Origin: Poronia punctata | Taxonomy: Eukaryota; Ascomycota; Sordariomycetes; Xylariales; Xylariaceae | DNA: 44,758 bases | Direction: 5' to 3' | Assembly (NCBI GenBank): GCA_022579005.1 | Contig: MU401721.1 | Span: forward strand, 1 to 44,758 | Part shown: positions 35,147 through 44,758 of the stretch, in pieces | Numbering within the stretch: the stretch's first letter is position 1 | How the letters are laid out: the number at the start of each line of letters is the position of its first letter | Program-made: the position numbers and the translations under genes | Notes under the pieces: generated by a model | What the model was told of the DNA's origin: nothing | Databases searched by the model: none | What the model saw: the letters and a program-made list of their open reading frames with translations, nothing else

Positions 35147-36165
35147 ATGGCGGCGGCCATGTACTCGAACCGGCCCGGTGCTCACTACGGATATCCCCAG
35201 CCACCACCTTCGCCCCCAATGGACGACACTGCTAAATGCTCGCTTCCTTCCATCTCCAACCTGTTAGTCATGGCGGACGCAGGCTCACCTACCTCGGAGT
35301 CTTCTCCGCCTCAGTCACACCACTCAGGTATGGGCTCAGACCGTCCTTCACGGTTGCAGCATGGCACGACGTATGCTAAGAACGGAACAGCCTCGTCTAC
35401 AAAGGTTGACACTCGACCAAACTCATCTCACTACTCAAGCAATGGGCACTCGAGGACTGCGGCTCTACCCCCAACTCCACCATTGAGCTCAGAGGCGTTC
35501 CACCCCTACAGCCCCCCCTCGACGAAGCCGCTCACTCAAGAGCCTGCCTTGCCCGGGTCGGCCAACTTTTACTACGAGACGACACCTCCGGTAGAGGATG
35601 TCCACCGACAGCAGCACATGAGCTCGGCTGCCTCTCGGCTACCAGCACAGGCTCAGTCATACTCGCCCCAGGCGTACACATCAAACTACTTGAACCCGTC
35701 ACCGATGCCTGCCTACTACCCTTCAACCCTTCCCACGGCCCAGTCTCAGATGCCTGGGATTTACTATCAACGGCCACTGCCACAGGTATGTATTTTTGAG
35801 TTATGGTAGAGTCACACCTTTTTAATGCCTTGTACTGACTTGAATGCCAGACCTTCCCTTCTCTTCCTGTGGCCGTCTCCCTGGCACCATCTTCAGGGGC
35901 TAATCCATGGCAACACCATCACTACATCTCGCCTTCTTCCGCTGCCTCTTTCCCGCAGTCGCAAGATCGGTATATCTGCCAGACTTGCAACAAGGCGTTC
36001 TCGCGGCCCAGCTCTTTAAGGATCCACAGCCACTCTCACACAGGAGAAAAGCCATTCAAGTGCCCCCATGCTGGTTGTGGCAAGGCCTTTAGTGTCCGGA
36101 GCAACATGAAGAGGCACGAGCGGGGATGCCACAGTTTCAACAGCAGTGGCCCATCCCTGCGGTAG
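35147..36165 (+). CDS. mtfA: C2H2 zinc-finger transcription factor, MtfA-like
   Basis: Exons are 35147-35785 and 35851-36165, joined in phase 0 over a 65-bp intron (GTATGT donor, CTGAC branch point, CCAG acceptor), giving 317 aa. The N-terminal 250 residues are Ser/Pro/Tyr-rich, with SLPSISNLLVMADAGSPTSE at ~32-51, a motif I associate with MtfA proteins. Two C2H2 fingers follow at ~254-308: CQTC with H-x3-H, and C-x4-C with H-x4-H, linked by HTGEKPF. The block GCGKAFSVRSNMKRHERGCH matches the family closely. MtfA regulates secondary metabolism and asexual and sexual development in Aspergillus; the protein acts in the nucleus as a DNA-binding factor. Another ATG at 35159 is a possible alternative start. 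The name rests on recognised motifs, not on an orthology test. Confidence 0.85.
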
Positions 36166-38558
36166 TTCCCGGGCCGGAACCTTTTTTTTTATTCTGTTTG
36201 GTCAGTTGACTAAAACCTGACAACGCGGCCTTTTTCTGTCTATTACGCATATCCTCATCATTGCGAGCCTTTTATCATTTGTCGTCGAATACACACCACA
36301 GACGGAAGACTCAACGATACAGACCAGATGAACAAGAACGAACATCTACGGCTAGCAATAAAGCCAACATCTCGATACCATTTTTTCATCTTTTTATTCT
36401 TCTATATATCAGTTTTTCATAAGTCGATTCCGACTACGAGGACACAGGGGCGATCTGGGAAACCTGGAACTGGGCGGATCAAGATACCGTTCTACCACGG
36501 CGGTTTTATTAGCGCAACGGCGTTATTTTTGGGTATATATATATGTATATCAGTCGATATCACAGGAGCATCTTCGAATGGCGTTACACTCCGGAGCGGG
36601 GGAAAAGCTACGGGCATTAGAGGTCCACCGACCTCACGCGGTCAGGTATTCTTCATTGTTTATTTTATTTTCTACTTTCTGTATATATAACAAGGGACAA
36701 TGGGAGTGGAAGGGTATTTTTTGTATCAACAAGCCAATGATCATGTGGCGGGATGGGGTTGTGGAACATGATACGTACCTAGTTCCCCTTAAAAAGCGTG
36801 GGGGGGACGAGAGAGGCATATGTATCGACCAAGAACAAATTCAAAAAAAGGCACGGTCTAAATACCAATCCGAAATCAAACATTATATGGTTTCTAGCTC
36901 GTGAAGAGGCGTGTCCCTGTCTATTTTTCTTCATTGTTGTTACTGTTTGTTGGCTTCACTATCATCGAAAAGCCACTGACGCTTACCTCAAACTTTAACA
37001 GCCAGAGGAGAACTCTGACAACTAGTAAGATTAGTACAACCTTGCACCTAAGGCGCGTAAGGAAACATATTTCACCTACATGACTTGACTGTACTATGGA
37101 TGATCTTTCTTATTGCTTGTACATACATGTATAATATGTAGGTATATGCTGTCTCCCGCATGTCGTCTCCCGTAATACCTAGGTATTGCATCCCCCATGC
37201 TATTATATGTATACTAGGCCGTATTATAGCCCTAAGATTGGCGATATTTTCAACCCTGTTCAGAAGGTAAGGCCGAGGAGAGGGTTCGGTTCGGAAAGTG
37301 GGTGGGCTGGCATGTGGCGTCGTATGACAGAACTCGACTCCGTCGGGATCTGCTTCTCCTTTGCTGCGAGGATCTGCGACTTATCTCCATGTTGATTGTT
37401 CTAGCGGGGGCTGTTTTTCTGCTTCGTAATGGATTATACACAATACACTACCTACCTTACCCTTACCTAGTATTCTGTATATTTGGGCGGTTGTATCTCA
37501 AGTTTTAGACTAGGTAGCATCTAATAATCTATATCCACCCGCTAATCTGGAGTATAATGCAAGTCGTCATCGTCATCATTATCATCATCATCACCATCTT
37601 TCTTCTTATTGACTACCTATAGCGTCTCTCTACCTACCAACAAGTATCATTTTATCCATACCGAGAGAGTCTGTTAAGGATCGTCATATCACCCGGTGGC
37701 TAGCTAGCAGCGTCTAATCTGTCAACTTACATGTATCTAGACACCAGATGAATTAATAAAGACAATTATGAAGAGAACAGCCTTTGAGGGACTCAATGTT
37801 ACCTAGACTAGTCTCTCCCTTAGGCCATGTACTTTTGTGTAAGTAGGTAATTAGTCTAGACTCTAGAATGCCACTAGAGTTTGCAATAGAACGCGCCAAG
37901 TTATTTCTGACATCATACAAACTAGGTAACTGCCTACCGCACAGACTAACCAATGTTTTATCGCAAACAATTTTAGGTTCGCACTTAAAGACGAAACATC
38001 AACCCGAAAAATACCTAGCTAGCTCTTTATTTATTTCGGGATTTCAAAAAGGAACATGGTAATAATTAATAGACATAGACACTAGCACCAAAAACAAATA
38101 ATACCGAAGAAAAATAGACGTCGGAGATTACCTTGATGCTAGCTTCGCACAAACTTTATAGATAGAATCCTTTTACGTGTACGCGTTCCTAGACTACCTA
38201 CTCGAAAATTTCATTTTTCGGCCGTCTTTTTCTCTCTTGACTCTTTTTGTATTACTTGTAGATCATCCCCACGTGTATCAAGGCACGTAAAACACGCTAA
38301 ATTAGACATGGGCTTACTACCCACTGTAGTCTAGCCTTAGATTGTAGTACATCTTGGATTGGTTAGTAGCCGACCTATTAAATACAAAGTTACCCGACGA
38401 TCATGACTTCTACCGGTATGCTGCTCCGACGAGCTTATGTATATAATATCTTAATTCCTAGGACTAGTCTTATTATTCCTTGATATACGTGTACTCGTAG
38501 GTATATCGAATCTGTACCTATCTAGTAGAGTAAGTACAATCAACAACTCCTGATAATT

Positions 38559-38579
38559 AAAAAAAAAAAAAAAAAAAAA
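38559..38579. repeat. Poly-A tract (21 A)
   Basis: An uninterrupted run of 21 A, with no adjacent LINE- or SINE-like sequence and no visible target duplication, so I do not read it as a retroposon tail. Confidence 0.9.
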
Positions 38580-40722
38580 CCAGTCAAGAGGGTAGAAATA
38601 AAGAATTATAATCAAGAACCTTAAAAGAGGGGGTTTGTTATCAGAGATACGCCTTTATCGTCTAGGTTAGGTAAGTAGTTGGAAGCAAACAACAACACTT
38701 TTGACCTGGCCCAGAACGTAAGAGAGCAAGATCTATCTATCTAGATTAGAGACTCTCTTTTTCAGCTGTGATAGATATCGGGGTTAGGTGAGGCAGGTTA
38801 GATAGATGTAACTAACGCCTTACCCATTTTTTTTTCTCCAGATCATCCATCATAATGAAAAACACTTCCCTAATAATCTACTTGTACTGTTGTGCTCTTC
38901 ACGATCCCGATTCGATTGAGCATTCTTGGGTTGGCAACGCGCGGGAGGTCCAACCGCACGCACACCTTGGCTTGGCGACTTTGCTGGCGGACAGGCATAC
39001 GAGTATACTCTCGGCACAAGGTACCTATATAGTCTTACTAGGTACCTTTTTCCACCCCTGTCGCCTTAGTACATGCAATGCTCAGTACACATTACGTGTA
39101 CCCTCCAGGTAGTTTCTGCGTAAAGTACGCTGAGTACCTCAAATTCCTACCTGTCAGTAGTACCTCAGGAATACTTTACATGTTTACAGCTATATGTACA
39201 TGTCTACGGACGTCGGAGAGGATCTTACAAAGTACCTACATACATGTACCTTAGACAGATACTTGCACATGTTGGAATTTTAATCCTTCGAAAGATGGAA
39301 GTATCCCTACGAGACTCGAGCGCCGAGACAAGACAAGAACGTGACTTTCCCTATCCACTACGGAGAACCGTTAAACCACGTTTTCTTTTTTTTCTTTTCG
39401 GGTTCCTCTAGGTTACCGAGTTATCTTCTATTAATGAATCTGGTCTTCCACGCATAGACCTAACCTAACCTACGATATGAACGGGTGGGATGCGTACCCT
39501 ATTATCCAATAATAGTAAATACTCAGTACCGCAACGAGTTGAGTTAGGTCGTCGTTGTTACATGTATTATTTCATCAATCCAGGTTCGATCTCGCTCCTT
39601 TGCATGGAAATCCAGGTGTTGTTGAGTTGTCGACGGGGAAGGTAAGGGACTATGTTGGTATTACAACAAGCGCTCGAATGCCCCTTCCAGAACAGGCGGG
39701 CCATTCTCTAAAAAGAAGGGATCCCCGCCATCTACAAGTACCTATCTACACGCAAGGTATTATCACCTCTCGATTAGGCTTAGTAACCATCCTCACCTGC
39801 TGTGCTGAGCTGGTAGGTTAGGTATTTAGGCTTCTTCCGCTCTGTAGAGAAACACAGGCAATGTGTGAGGAAGCGGAGGGGCACAGAAACTTAATCTACC
39901 ATTTTCATCTCCTCATCAACTCAATCACACTTTTCAGCTTCTTCGGGGGGTAATATGCAAGGAAGGACTAGCTCCCTTCTAGCCGATCCCTTATATGCAA
40001 GACGACCGCTGTTCGTTCACTTTACTATTACTAGCGTGCCCAGCCTCGGGTACCTATACTACTGCGAAAGTAGTAACTGTAGCGTAGCAATGAATGTACT
40101 GATCGACGGTGATGATGCGAGTTATCATAAGACGAGACTAGGTAGGCACTTGAGAATATGTCCGTGTAATGGTCATGCACCGAATGTCAGGTTCGAATGC
40201 CAAATCACGGACCGAGTACCTGGGCGCTAGGTATTTGGGGTCTAAACATGTCATGTCTGTATACGTACTTTACCTATTAAAGGGTACTATGTACATGTTA
40301 CACGTACAACTACCATTTACAAATATATGTACGGCAAACCTCTGTAGGTAGCAAGAACAACCCGCAGCTCGCAAATCCCCCAAGTTCCCGCCCTTCTGGA
40401 TCGACCCATGGCGTCACCTAGCAATCTCTTATTTTTGACTTACTAATGCTTCTAGTCATTGGTTCGGTTAAAGTCGCCTGCTGTCACCGGATGTCATTGA
40501 AGAGCCTTCCGCTCTTCAGGATCGACATGTTCTCCTTTTGTTTTTTCTTCGAAAGCTTCGCTTGCGCATTATGCAGATCCTTTTGCCGGCCCCCCCCAAG
40601 TGGCTTCCCCTCCTGCTGTACGTATTGTGCTGGCAAAGATTAGACTAGACCACCTAACCTACGAGTAGTCCTCCCGCCCTAACGACCAAAAACTGTCAAA
40701 AAAGTCGGGTCCGGCTGGAGAT

Positions 40723-40743
40723 AAGAAGAAGAAGAAGAAGAAG
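40723..40743. repeat. (AAG)n microsatellite
   Basis: Seven AAG units in an intergenic context with no coding frame. Confidence 0.9.
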
Positions 40744-41166
40744 CGCAGTGGGATAAACAGCTTTTCCGACATCTTCAACAGCCTTGTGTGACGCTACGCT
40801 GTTTTTTTGTCTTTCAGTCATGGCAGGCCGGAGGTCGCCTGGCCTGGCCGTCAGACTTCTTCAAAAACTACCGACTGCTCAAATACGTATTAACGAAGAT
40901 GCAACAGTAATGTACCATATATTCTATCTCTCCATCCATTTCGGGGCGAACCCTCGCTTCGTTTAGTCGTTTTTGACACGTCCCAGGTAACAGGTATGCA
41001 TACCTACATATGTATACATTTGGTCTGCACAATAAGCGATCTTGGCGCACAGATCCGGCAGCGACGAACCTCGAGAGACTCACGGTTGGTAACTTGTGTA
41101 AAAAGAGAGACGATTGTGACCTGTCTATCTATCACTAGCTGTCTGACTACCTGACTACCCTGACAA

Positions 41167-41167
<1 letters not shown>

Positions 41168-41199
<32 letters not shown>
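41168..41199. repeat. (AC)n microsatellite
   Basis: Sixteen AC units in non-coding sequence; a likely length-variable locus. Confidence 0.95.
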
Positions 41200-41201
<2 letters not shown>

Positions 41202-42337
41202 ATACACACGATACAGGTCATAGTGGGTTGGATTCTACCAGTGTGATTGCCAATTGGAGGGGCCCTGCGTCGGAGATTTCGCCCGTTGCGGTGGGAGTTT
41301 CCGGCTGCCATACTTTTACGCCGTACGGGTCCCATGAATGATGATGACAACAACCCTTCCTGTCTGTCTATTTGTCTGTGATGTAACCTCTCTAACAACT
41401 GCCAGCTCAGCGAGGTGACCTAACTACATAGTCCTCTACCAGATTTCCGCACTTTGTCTCCAAGATGCTGGAATTTGGAAATGCAGCATTGCAGCGTCGA
41501 TACCAAGCCAAGAGATCTTTATTATATTTATATATGGTAATGGTATTATAGGTTTTGTGATGAAAAACCTCCGGGAGAGTTCCCTTGCTATTGTTTGCCC
41601 CTCTTCTTTCCTTTCCACCACCAGTTGCTAAAATACCCCAGATCATGTGGTTCTCGTCTTTCCCTCTTTCCTCCTTCCCCGCCAGCTCACTGTTCAACGC
41701 CTCCTGTTTAAAGCGGGATGTTTCCGTCATTATATACATATACATCGATGACAGAGGAGAGGCGGAACAACAGGTGTGACTTGAGAGGTAGGTAAGGTCA
41801 ACGGGTCTTCCCGTGATGAAACAACTCGCATATTCTACTGACGTACGTGTACTCGTAGAACGTCGGACAAGCCTAGGCTTGATCTTGTTTGAGATCGACG
41901 AACAGTCACGGGGTCTGCATATACCCATAACGTAGCGTGACAGGATCTCCAATGTACTCGGGCTGCCAGCCTATTACTACGCGTAGTTGCGTGCAAGGAC
42001 TCATGAGTGAGATAGTCGTACGTTGGCTAATGAGCCAACCAGGTTGCAGAGAAATCAAATAAAAAAAGGGCAGGAAATAAATCCGCACTTTCTCCCCCCC
42101 CCCCAGCCTTCAGGACCTCTCTCTGTCTATGTAATTATACTACGTGTAGGTATGTATATTCCTGATTGTCGACCAGGTTTCATCGCATGGACCTTTTGAT
42201 CAGCCCTTGGCCGATACGACCTTGTTATCCGACTACGACGTGATCCCCACGATGTTGGTAGAGTAGATTTGGTCAACGAGTACCTAGGGTTAGGTTACCT
42301 TGGTAGTCTACACGTAGGTGTGTTGGGATTATATATA

Positions 42338-42744
42338 CAGTGGGAGCTCATTAATTCCGAGCAACACGATGTTTTACACCAAAACTCACTTACTTTAACT
42401 ACTTACTACGCTTTACCTTTAACATTTAAAAAATAATAAAAAATAAAAGAGAGTAAGAGAAAATAAAACATCTTTATATATAGTAGTATTTTTCTTTTTA
42501 GTTAAGTATTGGCTAAGATATTAAGGTTAAAAGTAAGTACTACTTTTAAAGAATTTTTATAATATTTCTAATTAATTAAATAAAATAGGTAGCAACCTAG
42601 TTAAAATATTATTAAATAAAAAATAAAAATCTTTATTTAATAGGCAAGGGTATATAATTGTCACAGTTTATATTTTATTTTTTATTATTATTTTAACATC
42701 TTACATTTTAGAAACTTTTGCTCGGAATTAATAGGTACCCACTG
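42338..42744 (-). mobile_element. MITE-like element, copy 2 (407 bp, TA target duplication)
   Basis: It begins CAGTGGGAGCTC and ends TACCCACTG, with TA outside both ends (42336-42337 and 42745-42746). The terminal inverted repeats are 27 bases and differ at 4 positions. It is the reverse complement of the copy at 608-1014 and has identical length. Its termini are intact, while copy 1 carries a G-to-A change in the left terminus. Most differences between copies are C/T or G/A. It has no coding capacity, so movement would need a transposase supplied in trans. Confidence 0.88.
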
Positions 42745-42746
42745 TA

Positions 42747-44330
42747 ACATTATAACATGTGTTTAAAGAATGCATTTTGTTATATGTATACATCTGACTT
42801 GAACGTTTCTTTATATAAGCACCGGGGCAGTACATGTACATATCAGAAAATGTAACCGAAACCCGGAATCCCTGTATCACATCCCCGTCTAAAACGTACA
42901 CGTACTCGTAGATCACCTTGGATCTATCTTTTTTTTTCTTTTCCCAATGCTGGAGCGGCACGCCCGCCCGCACGCACGCATACACACACAGCACTAAGCC
43001 GGAACAGGTTAGGTTACATACCTTGTAACGGCTCCTCCTCCGAACTTCGTACAGACCTCGTTTCAAGCTCGTTTTTTTGTTTTGCATGTAAACTAGGTTA
43101 GCCCTTGTACTCTTATCTGCAGGTGGTTAGACAGGAAAGAGAGACACTTGTGTGCCCAAGTGGTTTGATTGACTTGGTTTGCCTACCCCCCCCCCCCCCC
43201 GGAGGACGTTTGATCTAGTTGGTAATAGTAATTCCCATTATACCCCTATACACTCGTGTTTATTTAATTAGAACTACCTAGTTATCTATTATTATACCTA
43301 TATGTAAATACATGTATGTTCTCTATTAAATAAAGTTTAAAGGTAAATTAAACAGGATCTTGCTTCTCTAGTTTTACTTTATAGACTAGACTGGGTTAAT
43401 TACGTGTGATTATATTATATTCATGTCTACCTAGTTTTTACTATGTACTTATATAATAAATACTGTTAATTTTAGGTAGGTGTCTATATGCTAGGAGATG
43501 TATATGTAGATATAGCAATTATACATGAAATTAGATTCAAGTGTAAGAGAGGGAGCTTGAACATTAGAAGTTTAACACATTTATAAAGTAGATATTAGGT
43601 AAAGTAGGCATTCCTTGAAAAAAAAAAAAAAGGACCAACTGACTACTTACTTTACTGACACAGACATAAACAAGGTCGTGATACCAAGCAGTGGTTGACG
43701 TAAGGTATTCCTTTTACATTTACACTTATTAACATTCCAACTCTGGCTCTGGCTTTGACTGTGACTTTGACTTTGACTTTAACTTTAAGTACCCAATGAT
43801 AGTAAGTTGAGAAGAGATAGCATCATACTAGGTAGTAGGTTATGTAGTTCCCTGGTTAGTTTTGGTCAAGTTAGACAACTGCCGAAAAGAGAGGGAAGAG
43901 AGAGAAAGGGGGGGGGGGGGGGGGAGTAACCCCAAAGATGAACATTCCTGTATATTCCAAAAGGTCAAAACCTCATCATCATTGATCTAGACGCTTAAAC
44001 CAAAACAAAAAGAGAGAGGTAACTAAAACTCAAATTGTCTCCCAACATCTTCACCTTTGTTGTTCTACCAAGCTTGGTGCATTTTTGTGTACGTAGATAG
44101 GTAGGTAAAGTAAGTAAGACTCGGAGCATATATATCTATAATACACAACTTATAGCAGGCTACCAAGAATTAAATAAAAATAAAATAAAACTTTGTAAGA
44201 GATTTGGCTTGTCTGCTATTCTATTTCCTCTGTCTCTCAATTCCTTTATATCCCCGGCGTGGATTTTGTGCAAGAAAGCAAGTCTGGCGAAGCCTACCGT
44301 AGCGTGTTAGAACTAGTATAAATGGCTAAA
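42747..44330. other. AT-leaning intergenic region with simple repeats
   Basis: No gene is recognised. It contains short homopolymers (C at 43187-43200, A at 43619-43631, G at 43910-43924), an ACG/ACAC-rich stretch near 42965-42990, and a degenerate hexamer tract of TCTGGC/TTGACT-type units at about 43741-43788. AT content rises towards the right. Confidence 0.5.
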
Positions 44331-44758
44331 TCGTATATATTAATTAATGTACGCATAAAGAGGTTATACTTCTTTTTTTTGCAAAATTTGCACATACTAA
44401 ATAAGTAAAGAAAAACCTTTTATAAGAGAACCTTTTTTTTTATAGTAGTTTTTATTATAGCTATATAACTTTTATTATATAAGCATTATATTAATTTTTA
44501 TTATCTTATAACTTATTAAATTTAACATACCTTTTTAAAATAAGCTAATATATTAGTTTATTTTATAGCTATAAATAATACCTTTATTTTATAATATTAT
44601 AGCTTTTATAGTAATAGTTATAGTGTTTTAAATTGTTTTAATTTATTTTCCTAGTTTTTTTATACTTTTATAATAACAAGCTAATTAATTTTAGTTTAAA
44701 TAGCTTTAATATTAACTAAATTAATTTATTATAAAAAGCTTGCTTACTTATTTTATAC
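44331..44758. other. AT-rich gene-free block at the right end, RIP-like
   Basis: From about 44340 to the end the sequence is nearly all A and T with abundant TpA, like the first 420 bases of the window. No frame or terminal repeat is visible. It probably continues outside the window; a RIP-degraded transposon is the likely source by inference. Confidence 0.6.

Larger units (their letters stand above)
36166..42337. other. Intergenic region downstream of the mtfA-like gene
   Basis: About 6 kb. The first several hundred bases presumably include the 3' UTR. Frames are short or low-complexity. The longest, 181 codons on the minus strand (41407-41952), has no family resemblance. Microsatellites occur: a 21-base poly-A at 38559-38579, (AAG)n at 40723-40743, (AC)n at 41168-41199 and an ATC-rich tract at 37567-37592. 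TACCTA/TAGGTA motifs are frequent. Confidence 0.5.

Noticed and set aside
38559..38579. Poly-A run as a retroposon tail
   Set aside because: No target duplication or LINE/SINE-like sequence lies next to it.
39458..39474. CCTAACCTAACC strings suggesting telomeric repeat
   Set aside because: The fungal telomere unit is CCCTAA/TTAGGG. These are short CCTAAC repeats scattered internally, not an array.
41407..41952. 181-codon minus-strand frame
   Set aside because: Low-complexity and Arg/Ser-rich with no motifs. An alternative frame overlaps it, and no promoter or intron signals support it.

Overview
The window looks like a chromosomal segment of a filamentous ascomycete (Pezizomycotina, most likely Sordariomycetes). 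The evidence is short 53-157 bp introns with GTRNGY-type donors and CTNAC-type branch points, fungal gene families, long intergenic stretches full of TACCTA/TAGGTA motifs, and AT-rich blocks with transition-type decay resembling RIP (repeat-induced point mutation). The five protein-coding genes were assembled by hand from splice signals. All joined reading frames close without internal stops, but none is backed by transcript data.

Layout, left to right. 1-605 is AT-rich sequence. 608-1014 is a 407-bp MITE-like element with TA target duplications. 1017-5430 has no recognisable gene. 6285-10248 (+) encodes a 1260-aa Cid1-type nucleotidyltransferase (PAP/25A-associated family). 11880-14728 (+) encodes an 863-aa BTB/POZ-like protein. 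15941-16122 is a homopolymeric C/G tract containing a 10-N gap. 16167-17036 (-) encodes a secreted con-13-like protein with an HExxH motif. 17809-20218 (-) encodes a five-exon, 717-aa flavin amine oxidase of the L-amino-acid-oxidase type. 21809-22386 is a degenerate ~28-bp minisatellite. A gene-poor stretch of about 12.5 kb follows. 35147-36165 (+) encodes a 317-aa two-finger C2H2 factor that I recognise as MtfA-like. About 6 kb without genes leads to a second 407-bp MITE copy (42338-42744) in inverted orientation. The window ends in another AT-rich block.

The genes do not form an obvious pathway. The two minus-strand genes (amine oxidase, secreted putative metallopeptidase) both fit nitrogen or amino-acid scavenging, and the amine-oxidase promoter has a TATA box and a GATA-factor-type site. 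MtfA-like factors and con-13 are both linked to asexual development in other fungi, but a link here is inference. I did not find a convincing new multi-gene system. The most informative oddities are the matched inverted MITE pair with transition-biased divergence, the minisatellite, two stop-free introns whose length is a multiple of three, and the gene desert upstream of the mtfA-like gene.
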